A stretch of DNA of 64,000 nt, from NCBI GenBank assembly GCA_037389465.1, contig JAZARR010000201.1, positions 1,984,001 through 2,048,000 on the forward strand, in the 5' to 3' direction. Below, in pieces: positions 10,909-24,769 of the stretch; position 1 is the stretch's first letter; the number at the start of each line of letters is the position of its first letter. This DNA is from Baylisascaris procyonis (lineage: Eukaryota > Nematoda > Chromadorea > Rhabditida > Ascarididae). The position numbers and the translations under genes were made by a program. The notes under the pieces are model-generated. The model worked only from the letters and a program-made list of their open reading frames with translations. It had not been told where the DNA came from and made no database searches.

Positions 10909-13900
10909 TATCGTTTAATACCAAGATCATCGAAATTGAAGACAAAAAATATTTTTTCAAATTTCCATGTGCTACCCCCTTACGATTGAAAAAATGCGAT
11001 TTTTGGGAATTTTTTTCTCGGCTTCTGTTTGCCCTTGGGCGGCAGTCCATGTACCGTTCGACGAGTCTCGGCGAGCTAACGACGAATCAAAAGACCGTTC
11101 AGCACCACATGTGATAGCAGAGGAGAACGAGGACTCCCAAAATTCCAAAAATCGAGATTTGGGAAATTCGGGCCGGTCGATTCGATCGTCAACTTCTCTC
11201 TCGAAATCTAATGATCTATATATCGTCTGATAGAGCTTCTGAAGCTGTGTCGAAAAAAGTAAACCGCGGGCGCATATGCCTAACCATTGCTTAGAAAAAA
11301 ATTCCGAAATATCAATTACAGTACAATTATATAAAAATGCAAGATTTCTGGACCTATAATTTCATGTCTTTCATATAAAGCAGCAAACTGCGCACAGATT
11401 CGCATTCACCTCATGGAACTCTATCGTTTAATACCAAGATCATCGAAATTGAAGACAAAAAATATTTTTTCAAATTTCCATGTGCTACCCCCTTACGATT
11501 GAAAAAATGCGATTTTTGGGAATTTTTTTCTCGGCTTCTTTTTGCCCTTGGGCGGCAGTCCATGTACCGTTCGACGAGTCTCGGCGAGCTAACGACGAAT
11601 CAAAAGACCGTTCAGCACCACATGTGATAGCAGAGGAGAACGAGGACTCCCAAAATTCCAAAAATCGAGATTTGGGAAATTCGGGCCGGTCGATTCGATC
11701 GTCAACTTCTCTCTCGAAATCTAATGATCTATATATCGTCTGATAGAGCTTCTGAAGCTGTGTCGAAAAAAGTAAACCGCGGGCGCATATGCCTAACCAT
11801 TGCTTAGAAAAAAATTCCGAAATATCAAATACAGTACAATTATATAAAAATGCAAGATTTCTGGACCTATAATTTCATGTCTTTCATATAAAGCAGCAAA
11901 CGGCGCACAGATTCGCATTCACCTCATGGAACTCTATCGTTTAATACCAAGATCATCGAAATTGAAGACAAAAAATATTTTTTCAAATTTCCATGTGCTG
12001 CCCCCTTACGATTGAAAAAATGCGATTTTTGGGAATTTTTTCTCGGCTTCTGTTTGCCCTTGGGCGGCAGTCCATGTACCGTTCGACGAGTCTCGGCGAG
12101 CTAACGACGAATCAAAAGATCGTTCAGCACCACATGTGATAGCAGAGGAGAACGAGGACTCCCAAAATTCCAAAAATCGAGATTTGGGAAATTCGGGCCG
12201 GTCGATTCGATCGTCAACTTCTCTCTCGAAATCTAATGATCTATATATCGTCTGATAGAGCTTCTGAAGCTGTGTCGAAAAAAGTAAACCGCGGGCGCAT
12301 ATGCCTAACCATTGCTTAGAAAAAAATTCCGAAATATCAATTACAGTACAATTATATAAAAATGCAAGATTTCTGGACCTATAGTTTCATGTCTTTCATA
12401 TAAAGCAGCAAACTGCGCACAGATTCGCATTCACCTCATGAAACTCTATCGTTTAATACCAAGATCATCGAAATTGAAGACAAAAAATATTTTTTCAAAT
12501 TTCCATGTGCTACCCCCTACGATTGAAAAAATGCGATTTTTGGGAATTTTTTCTCGGCTTCTGTTTGCCCTTGGGCGGCAGTCCATGTACCGTTCGACGA
12601 GTCTCGGCGAGCTAACGACGAATCAAAAGACCGTTCAGCACCACATGTGATAGCAGAGGAGAACGAGGACTCCCAAAATTCCAAAAATCGAGATTTGGGA
12701 AATTCGGGCCGGTCGATTCGATCGTCAACTTCTCTCTCGAAATCTAATGATCTATATATCGTCTGATAGAGCTTCTGAAGCTGTGTCGAAAAAAGTAAAC
12801 CGCGGGCGCATATGCCTAACCATTGCTTAGAAAAAAATTCCGAAATATCAATTACAGTACAATTATATAAAAATGCAAGATTTCTGGACCTATAATTTCA
12901 TGTCTTTCATATAAAGCAGCAAACGGCGCACAGATTCGCATTCACCTCATGGAACTCTATCGTTTAATACCAAGATCATCGAAATTGAAGACAAAAAATA
13001 TTTTTTCAAATTTCCATGTGCTACCCCCTTACGATTGAAAAAATGCGATTTTTGGGAATTTTTTCTCGGCTTCTGTTTGCCCTTGGGCGGCAGTCCATGT
13101 ACCGTTCGACGAGTCTCGGCGAGCTAACGACGAATCAAAAGATCGTTCAGCACCACATGTGATAGCAGAGGAGAACGAGGACTCCCAAAATTCCAAAAAT
13201 CGAGATTTGGGAAATTCGGGCCGGTCGATTCGATCGTCAACTTCTCTCTCGAAATCTAATGATCTATATATCGTCTGATAGAGCTTCTGAAGCTGTGTCG
13301 AAAAAAGTAAACCGCGGGCGCATATGCCTAACCATTGCTTAGAAAAAAATTCCGAAATATCAATTACAGTACAATTATATAAAAATGCAAGATTTCTGGA
13401 CCTATAGTTTCATGTCTTTCATATAAAGCAGCAAACTGCGCACAGATTCGCATTCACCTCATGAAACTCTATCGTTTAATACCAAGATCATCGAAATTGA
13501 AGACAAAAAATATTTTTTCAAATTTCCATGTGCTACCCCCTACGATTGAAAAAATGCGATTTTTGGGAATTTTTTCTCGGCTTCTGTTTGCCCTTGGGCG
13601 GCAGTCCATGTACCGTTCGACGAGTCTCGGCGAGCTAACGACGAATCAAAAGACCGTTCAGCACCACATGTGATAGCAGAGGAGAACGAGGACTCCCAAA
13701 ATTCCAAAAATCGAGATTTGGGAAATTCGGGCCGGTCGATTCGATCGTCAACTTCTCTCTCGAAATCTAATGATCTATATATCGTCTGATAGAGCTTCTG
13801 AAGCTGTGTCGAAAAAAGTAAACCGCGGGCGCATATGCCTAACCATTGCTTAGAAAAAAATTCCGAAATATCAATTACAGTACAATTATATAAAAATGCA

Positions 13901-14493
13901 AGATTTCTGGACCTATAATTTCATGTCTTTCATATAAAGCAGCAAACGGCGCACAGATTCGCATTCACCTCATGGAACTCTATCGTTTAATACCAAGATC
14001 ATCGAAATTGAAGACAAAAAATATTTTTTCAAATTTCCATGTGCTACCCCCTTACGATTGAAAAAATGCGATTTTTGGGAATTTTTTTCTCGGCTTCTGT
14101 TTGCCCTTGGGCGGCAGTCCATGTACCGTTCGACGAGTCTCGGCGAGCTAACGACGAATCAAAAGATCGTTCAGCACCACATGTGATAGCAGAGGAGAAC
14201 GAGGACTCCCAAAATTCCAAAAATCGAGATTTGGGAAATTCGGGCCGGTCGATTCGATCGTCAACTTCTCTCTCGAAATCTAATGATCTATATATCGCCT
14301 GATAGAGCTTCTGAAGCTGTGTCGAAAAAAGTAAACCGCGGGCGCATATGCCTAACCATTGCTTAGAAAAAAATTCCGAAATATCAATTACAGTACAATT
14401 ATATAAAAATGCAAGATTTCTGGACCTATAGTTTCATGTCTTTCATATAAAGCAGCAAACTGCGCACAGATTCGCATTCACCTCATGAAACTC
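10909..14493 (+). repeat. higher-order repeat block 2 (seven monomers)
   Basis: Counterpart of block 1, carrying the same ordered variants at 11537, 11827, 11997 and 14296. Within it the TATAATTT and TATAGTTT monomers alternate strictly except for one place (about 11.36 and 11.87 kb) where two TATAATTT monomers are adjacent. The unit therefore reads as three A/B dimers plus one extra A, which explains an odd count of seven. Confidence 0.7.
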
Positions 14494-15006
14494 TATCGTT
14501 TAATACCAAGATCATCGAAATTGAAGACAAAAAATATTTTTTCAAATTTCCATGTGCTACCCCCTTACGATTGAAAAAATGCGATTTTTGGGAATTTTTT
14601 TCTCGGCTTCTGTTTGCCCTTGGGCGGCAGTCCATGTACCGTTCGACGAGTCTCGGCGAGCTAACGACGAATCAAAAGACCGTTCAGCACCACATGTGAT
14701 AGCAGAGGAGAACGAGGACTCCCAAAATTCCAAAAATCGAGATTTGGGAAATTCGGGCCGGTCGATTCGATCGTCAACTTCTCTCTCGAAATCTAATGAT
14801 CTATATATCGTCTGATAGAGCTTCTGAAGCTGTGTCGAAAAAAGTAAACCGCGGGCGCATATGCCTAACCATTGCTTAGAAAAAAATTCCGAAATATCAA
14901 TTACAGTACAATTATATAAAAATGCAAGATTTCTGGACCTATAATTTCATGTCTTTCATATAAAGCAGCAAACGGCGCACAGATTCGCATTCACCTCATG
15001 GAACTC

Positions 15007-18000
15007 TATCGTTTAATACCAAGATCATCGAAATTGAAGACAAAAAATATTTTTTCAAATTTCCATGTGCTACCCCCTTACGATTGAAAAAATGCGATTT
15101 TTGGGAATTTTTTTCTCGGCTTCTGTTTGCCCTTGGGCGGCAGTCCATGTACCGTTCGACGAGTCTCGGCGAGCTAACGACGAATCAAAAGATCGTTCAG
15201 CACCACATGTGATAGCAGAGGAGAACGAGGACTCCCAAAATTCCAAAAATCGAGATTTGGGAAATTCGGGCCGGTCGATTCGATCGTCAACTTCTCTCTC
15301 GAAATCTAATGATCTATATATCGTCTGATAGAGCTTCTGAAGCTGTGTCGAAAAAAGTAAACCGCGGGCGCATATGCCTAACCATTGCTTAGAAAAAAAT
15401 TCCGAAATATCAATTACAGTACAATTATATAAAAATGCAAGATTTCTGGACCTATAGTTTCATGTCTTTCATATAAAGCAGCAAACTGCGCACAGATTCG
15501 CATTCACCTCATGAAACTCTATCGTTTAATACCAAGATCATCGAAATTGAAGACAAAAAATATTTTTTCAAATTTCCATGTGCTACCCCCCTACGATTGA
15601 AAAAATGCGATTTTTGGGAATTTTTTTCTCGGCTTCTGTTTGCCCTTGGGCGGCAGTCCATGTACCGTTCGACGAGTCTCGGCGAGCTAACGACGAATCA
15701 AAAGACCGTTCAGCACCACATGTGATAGCAGAGGAGAACGAGGACTCCCAAAATTCCAAAAATCGAGATTTGGGAAATTCGGGCCGGTCGATTCGATCGT
15801 CAACTTCTCTCTCGAAATCTAATGATCTATATATCGTCTGATAGAGCTTCTGAAGCTGTGTCGAAAAAAGTAAACCGCGGGCGCATATGCCTAACCATTG
15901 CTTAGAAAAAAATTCCGAAATATCAATTACAGTACAATTATATAAAAATGCAAGATTTCTGGACCTATAATTTCATGTCTTTCATATAAAGCAGCAAACG
16001 GCGCACAGATTCGCATTCACCTCATGGAACTCTATCGTTTAATACCAAGATCATCGAAATTGAAGACAAAAAATATTTTTTCAAATTTCCATGTGCTACC
16101 CCCTTACGATTGAAAAAATGCGATTTTTGGGAATTTTTTTCTCGGCTTCTGTTTGCCCTTGGGCGGCAGTCCATGTACCGTTCGACGAGTCTCGGCGAGC
16201 TAACGACGAATCAAAAGATCGTTCAGCACCACATGTGATAGCAGAGGAGAACGAGGACTCCCAAAATTCCAAAAATCGAGATTTGGGAAATTCGGGCCGG
16301 TCGATTCGATCGTCAACTTCTCTCTCGAAATCTAATGATCTATATATCGCCTGATAGAGCTTCTGAAGCTGTGTCGAAAAAAGTAAACCGCGGGCGCATA
16401 TGCCTAACCATTGCTTAGAAAAAAATTCCGAAATATCAATTACAGTACAATTATATAAAAATGCAAGATTTCTGGACCTATAGTTTCATGTCTTTCATAT
16501 AAAGCAGCAAACTGCGCACAGATTCGCATTCACCTCATGAAACTCTATCGTTTAATACCAAGATCATCGAAATTGAAGACAAAAAATATTTTTTCAAATT
16601 TCCATGTGCTACCCCCTTACGATTGAAAAAATGCGATTTTTGGGAATTTTTTCTCGGCTTCTGTTTGCCCTTGGGCGGCAGTCCATGTACCGTTCGACGA
16701 GTCTCGGCGAGCTAACGACGAATCAAAAGACCGTTCAGCACCACATGTGATAGCAGAGGAGAACGAGGACTCCCAAAATTCCAAAAATCGAGATTTGGGA
16801 AATTCGGGCCGGTCGATTCGATCGTCAACTTCTCTCTCGAAATCTAATGATCTATATATCGTCTGATAGAGCTTCTGAAGCTGTGTCGAAAAAAGTAAAC
16901 CGCGGGCGCATATGCCTAACCATTGCTTAGAAAAAAATTCCGAAATATCAATTACAGTACAATTATATAAAAATGCAAGATTTCTGGACCTATAATTTCA
17001 TGTCTTTCATATAAAGCAGCAAACTGCGCACAGATTCGCATTCACCTCATGGAACTCTATCGTTTAATACCAAGATCATCGAAATTGAAGACAAAAAATA
17101 TTTTTTCAAATTTCCATGTGCTACCCCCTCACGATTGAAAAAATGCGATTTTTGGGAATTTTTTTCTCGGCTTCTGTTTGCCCTTGGGCGGCAGTCCATG
17201 TACCGTTCGACGAGTCTCGGCGAGCTAACGACGAATCAAAAGACCGTTCAGCACCACATGTGATAGCAGAGGAGAACGAGGACTCCCAAAATTCCAAAAA
17301 TCGAGATTTGGGAAATTCGGGCCGGTCGATTCGATCGTCAACTTCTCTCTCGAAATCTAACGATCTATATATCGTCTGATAGAGCTTCTGAAGCTGTGTC
17401 GAAAAAAGTAAACCGCGGGCGCATATGCCTAACCATTGCTTAGAAAAAAATTCCGAAATATCAATTACAGTACAATTATATAAAAATGCAAGATTTCTGG
17501 ACCTATAGTTTCATGTCTTTCATATAAAGCAGCAAACTGCGCACAGATTCGCATTCACCTCATGGAACTCTATCGTTTAATACCAAGATCATCGAAATTG
17601 AAGACAAAAAATATTTTTTCAAATTTCCATGTGCTACCCCCTTACGATTGAAAAAATGCGATTTTTGGGAATTTTTTCTCGGCTTCTGTTTGCCCTTGGG
17701 CGGCAGTCCATGTACCGTTCGACGAGTCTCGGCGAGCTAACGACGAATCAAAAGACCGTTCAGCACCACATGTGATAGCAGAGGAGAACGAGGACTCCCA
17801 AAATTCCAAAAATCGAGATTTGGGAAACTCGGGCCGGTCGATTCGATCGTCAACTTCTCTCTCGAAATCTAATGATCTATATATCGTCTGATAGAGCTTC
17901 TGAAGCTGTGTCGAAAAAAGTAAACCGCGGGCGCATATGCCTAACCATTGCTTAGAAAAAAATTCCGAAATATCAATTACAGTACAATTATATAAAAATG

Positions 18001-18594
18001 CAAGATTTCTGGACCTATAATTTCATGTCTTTCATATAAAGCAGCAAACGGCGCACAGATTCGCATTCACCTCATGGAACTCTATCGTTTAATACCAAGA
18101 TCATCGAAATTGAAGACAAAAAATATTTTTTCAAATTTCCATGTGCTACCCCCTTACGATTGAAAAAATGCGATTTTTGGGAATTTTTTCTCGGCTTCTG
18201 TTTGCCCTTGGGCGGCAGTCCATGTACCGTTCGACGAGTCTCGGCGAGCTAACGACGAATCAAAAGATCGTTCAGCACCACATGTGATAGCAGAGGAGAA
18301 CGAGGACTCCCAAAATTCCAAAAATCGAGATTTGGGAAATTCGGGCCGGTCGATTCGATCGTCAACTTCTCTCTCGAAATCTAATGATCTATATATCGTC
18401 TGATAGAGCTTCTGAAGCTGTGTCGAAAAAAGTAAACCGCGGGCGCATATGCCTAACCATTGCTTAGAAAAAAATTCCGAAATATCAATTACAGTACAAT
18501 TATATAAAAATGCAAGATTTCTGGACCTATAGTTTCATGTCTTTCATATAAAGCAGCAAACTGCGCACAGATTCGCATTCACCTCATGGAACTC
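15007..18594 (+). repeat. higher-order repeat block 3
   Basis: The markers CGCCTGATAG at 16348, CGATCT after CTAA at 17361 and AAACTCGGG at 17825 reappear in the same order in the next block at 19936, 20949 and 21413, each 3,588 bp away. The first six monomers of this block match block 4 at the diagnostic sites; the seventh does not. Confidence 0.72.
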
Positions 18595-21500
18595 TATCGT
18601 TTAATACCAAGATCATCGAAATTGAAGACAAAAAATATTTTTTCAAATTTCCATGTGCTACCCCCTTACGATTGAAAAAATGCGATTTTTGGGAATTTTT
18701 TTCTCGGCTTCTGTTTGCCCTTGGGCGGCAGTCCATGTACCGTTCGACGAGTCTCGGCGAGCTAACGACGAATCAAAAGATCGTTCAGCACCACATGTGA
18801 TAGCAGAGGAGAACGAGGACTCCCAAAATTCCAAAAATCGAGATTTGGGAAATTCGGGCCGGTCGATTCGATCGTCAACTTCTCTCTCGAAATCTAATGA
18901 TCTATATATCGTCTGATAGAGCTTCTGAAGCTGTGTCGAAAAAAGTAAACCGCGGGCGCATATGCCTAACCATTGCTTAGAAAAAAATTCCGAAATATCA
19001 ATTACAGTACAATTATATAAAAATGCAAGATTTCTGGACCTATAGTTTCATGTCTTTCATATAAAGCAGCAAACTGCGCACAGATTCGCATTCACCTCAT
19101 GAAACTCTATCGTTTAATACCAAGATCATCGAAATTGAAGACAAAAAATATTTTTTCAAATTTCCATGTGCTACCCCCCTACGATTGAAAAAATGCGATT
19201 TTTGGGAATTTTTTTCTCGGCTTCTGTTTGCCCTTGGGCGGCAGTCCATGTACCGTTCGACGAGCCTCGGCGAGCTAACGACGAATCAAAAGACCGTTCA
19301 GCACCACATGTGATAGCAGAGGAGAACGAGGACTCCCAAAATTCCAAAAATCGAGATTTGGGAAATTCGGGCCGGTCGATTCGATCGTCAACTTCTCTCT
19401 CGAAATCTAATGATCTATATATCGTCTGATAGAGCTTCTGAAGCTGTGTCGAAAAAAGTAAACCGCGGGCGCATATGCCTAACCATTGCTTAGAAAAAAA
19501 TTCCGAAATATCAATTACAGTACAATTATATAAAAATGCAAGATTTCTGGACCTATAATTTCATGTCTTTCATATAAAGCAGCAAACGGCGCACAGATTC
19601 GCATTCACCTCATGGAACTCTATCGTTTAATACCAAGATCATCGAAATTGAAGACAAAAAATATTTTTTCAAATTTCCATGTGCTACCCCCTTACGATTG
19701 AAAAAATGCGATTTTTGGGAATTTTTTTCTCGGCTTCTGTTTGCCCTTGGGCGGCAGTCCATGTACCGTTCGACGAGTCTCGGCGAGCTAACGACGAATC
19801 AAAAGATCGTTCAGCACCACATGTGATAGCAGAGGAGAACGAGGACTCCCAAAATTCCAAAAATCGAGATTTGGGAAATTCGGGCCGGTCGATTCGATCG
19901 TCAACTTCTCTCTCGAAATCTAATGATCTATATATCGCCTGATAGAGCTTCTGAAGCTGTGTCGAAAAAAGTAAACCGCGGGCGCATATGCCTAACCATT
20001 GCTTAGAAAAAAATTCCGAAATATCAATTACAGTACAATTATATAAAAATGCAAGATTTCTGGACCTATAGTTTCATGTCTTTCATATAAAGCAGCAAAC
20101 TGCGCACAGATTCGCATTCACCTCATGAAACTCTATCGTTTAATACCAAGATCATCGAAATTGAAGACAAAAAATATTTTTTCAAATTTCCATGTGCTAC
20201 CCCCTTACGATTGAAAAAATGCGATTTTTGGGAATTTTTTCTCGGCTTCTGTTTGCCCTTGGGCGGCAGTCCATGTACCGTTCGACGAGTCTCGGCGAGC
20301 TAACGACGAATCAAAAGACCGTTCAGCACCACATGTGATAGCAGAGGAGAACGAGGACTCCCAAAATTCCAAAAATCGAGATTTGGGAAATTCGGGCCGG
20401 TCGATTCGATCGTCAACTTCTCTCTCGAAATCTAATGATCTATATATCGTCTGATAGAGCTTCTGAAGCTGTGTCGAAAAAAGTAAACCGCGGGCGCATA
20501 TGCCTAACCATTGCTTAGAAAAAAATTCCGAAATATCAATTACAGTACAATTATATAAAAATGCAAGATTTCTGGACCTATAATTTCATGTCTTTCATAT
20601 AAAGCAGCAAACTGCGCACAGATTCGCATTCACCTCATGGAACTCTATCGTTTAATACCAAGATCATCGAAATTGAAGACAAAAAATATTTTTTCAAATT
20701 TCCATGTGCTACCCCCTCACGATTGAAAAAATGCGATTTTTGGGAATTTTTTTCTCGGCTTCTGTTTGCCCTTGGGCGGCAGTCCATGTACCGTTCGACG
20801 AGTCTCGGCGAGCTAACGACGAATCAAAAGACCGTTCAGCACCACATGTGATAGCAGAGGAGAACGAGGACTCCCAAAATTCCAAAAATCGAGATTTGGG
20901 AAATTCGGGCCGGTCGATTCGATCGTCAACTTCTCTCTCGAAATCTAACGATCTATATATCGTCTGATAGAGCTTCTGAAGCTGTGTCGAAAAAAGTAAA
21001 CCGCGGGCGCATATGCCTAACCATTGCTTAGAAAAAAATTCCGAAATATCAATTACAGTACAATTATATAAAAATGCAAGATTTCTGGACCTATAGTTTC
21101 ATGTCTTTCATATAAAGCAGCAAACTGCGCACAGATTCGCATTCACCTCATGGAACTCTATCGTTTAATACCAAGATCATCGAAATTGAAGACAAAAAAT
21201 ATTTTTTCAAATTTCCATGTGCTACCCCCTTACGATTGAAAAAATGCGATTTTTGGGAATTTTTTCTCGGCTTCTGTTTGCCCTTGGGCGGCAGTCCATG
21301 TACCGTTCGACGAGTCTCGGCGAGCTAACGACGAATCAAAAGACCGTTCAGCACCACATGTGATAGCAGAGGAGAACGAGGACTCCCAAAATTCCAAAAA
21401 TCGAGATTTGGGAAACTCGGGCCGGTCGATTCGATCGTCAACTTCTCTCTCGAAATCTAATGATCTATATATCGTCTGATAGAGCTTCTGAAGCTGTGTC

Positions 21501-22182
21501 GAAAAAAGTAAACCGCGGGCGCATATGCCTAACCATTGCTTAGAAAAAAATTCCGAAATATCAATTACAGTACAATTATATAAAAATGCAAGATTTCTGG
21601 ACCTATAATTTCATGTCTTTCATATAAAGCAGCAAACGGCGCACAGATTCGCATTCACCTCATGGAACTCTATCGTTTAATACCAAGATCATCGAAATTG
21701 AAGACAAAAAATATTTTTTCAAATTTCCATGTGCTACCCCCTTACGATTGAAAAAATGCGATTTTTGGGAATTTTTTTCTCGGCTTCTGTTTGCCCTTGG
21801 GCGGCAGTCCATGTACCGTTCGACGAGTCTCGGCGAGCTAACGACGAATCAAAAGATCGTTCAGCACCACATGTGATAGCAGAGGAGAACGAGGACTCCC
21901 AAAATTGCAAAAATCGAGATTTGGGAAATTCGGGCCGGTCGATTCGATCGTCAACTTCTCTCTCGAAATCTAATGATCTATATATCGTCTGATAGAGCTT
22001 CTGAAGCTGTGTCGAAAAAAGTAAACCGCGGGCGCATATGCCTAACCATTGCTTAGAAAAAAATTCCGAAATATCAATTACAGTACAATTATATAAAAAT
22101 GCAAGATTTCTGGACCTATAATTTCATGTCTTTCATATAAAGCAGCAAACGGCGCACAGATTCGCATTCACCTCATGGAACT
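18595..22182 (+). repeat. higher-order repeat block 4
   Basis: Counterpart of block 3 (markers at 19936, 20949 and 21413). The last monomer, from about 21.7 kb, departs from block 3: it has 7T, TATAATTT and CGGCGC. After this block the TATAGTTT variant is not seen again in the array. Confidence 0.7.
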
Positions 22183-24769
22183 CTATCGTTTAATACCAAG
22201 ATCATCGAAATTGAAGACAAAAAATATTTTTTCAAATTTCCATGTGCTACTCCCTTACGATTGAAAAAATGCGATTTTTGGGAATTTTTTTCTCGGCTTC
22301 TGTTTGCCCTTGGGCGGCAGTCCGTGTACCGTTCGACGAGTCTCGGCGAGCTAACGACGAATCAAAAGATCGTTCAGCACCACATGTGATAGCAGAGGAG
22401 AACGAGGACTCCCAAAATTCCAAAAATCGAGATTTGGGAAATTCGGGCCGGTCGATTCGATCGTCAACTTCTCTCTCGAAATCTAATGATCTATATATCG
22501 TCTGATAGAGCTTCTGAAGCTGTGTCGAAAAAAGTAAACCGCGGGCGCATATGCCTAACCATTGCTTAGAAAAAAATTCCGAAATATCAATTACAGTACA
22601 ATTATATAAAAATGCAAGATTTCTGGACCTATAATTTCATGTCTTTCATATAAAGCAGCAAACTGCGCACAGATTCGCATTCACCTCATGGAACTCTATC
22701 GTTTAATACCAAGATCATCGAAATTGAAGACAAAAAATATTTTTTCAAAATTCCATGTGCTACCCCCTTACGATTGAAAAAATGCGATTTTTGGGAATTT
22801 TTTTCTCGGCTTCTGTTTGCCCTTGGGCGGCAGTCCGTGTACCGTTCGACGAGTCTCGGCGAGCTAACGACGAATCAAAAGATCGTTCAGCACCACATGT
22901 GATAGCAGAGGAGAACGAGGACTCCCAAAATTCCAAAAATCGAGATTTGGGAAATTCGGGCCGGTCGATTCGATCGTCAACTTCTCTCTCGAAATCTAAT
23001 GATCTATATATCGTCTGATAGAGCTTCTGAAGCTGTGTCGAAAAAAGTAAACCGCGGGCGCATATGCCTAACCATTGCTTAGAAAAAAATTCCGAAATAT
23101 CAATTACAGTACAATTATATAAAAATGCAAGATTTCTGGACCTATAATTTCATGTCTTTCATATAAAGCAGCAAACTGCGCACAGATTCGCATTCACCTC
23201 ATGGAACTCTATCGTTTAATACCAAGATCATCGAAATTGAAGACAAAAAATATTTTTTCAAATTTCCATGTGCTACCCCCTTACGATTGAAAAAATGCGA
23301 TTTTTGGGAATTTTTTTCTCGGCTTCTGTTTGCCCTTGGGCGGCAGTCCATGTACCGTTCGACGAGTCTCGGCGAGCTAACGACGAATCAAAAGACCGTT
23401 CAGCACCACATGTGATAGCAGAGGAGAACGAGGACTCCCAAAATTCCAAAAATCGAGATTTGGGAAACTCGGGCCGGTCGATTCGATCGTCAACTTCTCT
23501 CTCGAAATCTAATGATCTATATATCGTCTGATAGAGCTTCTGAAGCTGTGTCGAAAAAAGTAAACCGCGGGCGCATATGCCTAACCATTGCTTAGAAAAA
23601 AATTCCGAAATATCAATTACAGTACAATTATATAAAAATGCAAGATTTCTGGACCTATAATTTCATGTCTTTCATATAAAGCAGCAAACTGCGCACAGAT
23701 TCGCATTCACCTCATGGAACTCTATCGTTTAATACCAAGATCATCGAAATTGAAGACAAAAAATATTTTTTCAAATTTCCATGTGCTACCCCCTTACGAT
23801 TGAAAAAATGCGATTTTTGGGAATTTTTTTCTCGGCTTCTGTTTGCCCTTGGGCGGCAGTCCATGTACCGTTCGACGAGTCTCGGCGAGCTAACGACGAA
23901 TCAAAAGACCGTTCAGCACCACATGTGATAGCAGAGGAGAACGAGGACTCCCAAAATTCCAAAAATCGAGATTTGGGAAACTCGGGCCGGTCGATTCGAT
24001 CGTCAACTTCTCTCTCGAAATCTAATGATCTATATATCGTCTGATAGAGCTTCTGAAGCTGTGTCGAAAAAAGTAAACCGCGGGCGCATATGCCTAACCA
24101 TTGCTTAGAAAAAAATTCCGAAATATCAATTACAGTACAATTATATAAAAATGCAAGATTTCTGGACCTATAATTTCATGTCTTTCATATAAAGCAGCAA
24201 ACGGCGCACAGATTCGCATTCACCTCATGGAACTCTATCGTTTAATACCAAGATCATCGAAATTGAAGACAAAAAATATTTTTTCAAATTTCCATGTGCT
24301 ACCCCCTTACGATTGAAAAAATGCGATTTTTGGGAATTTTTTTCTCGGCTTCTGTTTGCCCTTGGGCGGCAGTCCATGTACCGTTCGACGAGTCTCGGCG
24401 AGCTAACGACGAATCAAAAGATCGTTCAGCACCACATGTGATAGCAGAGGAGAACGAGGACTCCCAAAATTCCAAAAATCGAGATTTGGGAAATTCGGGC
24501 CGGTCGATTCGATCGTCAACTTCTCTCTCGAAATCTAATGATCTATATATCGTCTGATAGAGCTTCTGAAGCTGTGTCGAAAAAAGTAAACCGCGGGCGC
24601 ATATGCCTAACCATTGCTTAGAAAAAAATTCCGAAATATCAATTACAGTACAATTATATAAAAATGCAAGATTTCTGGACCTATAATTTCATGTCTTTCA
24701 TATAAAGCAGCAAACTGTGCACAGATTCGCATTCACCTCATGAAACTCTATCGTTTAATACCAGGATCA

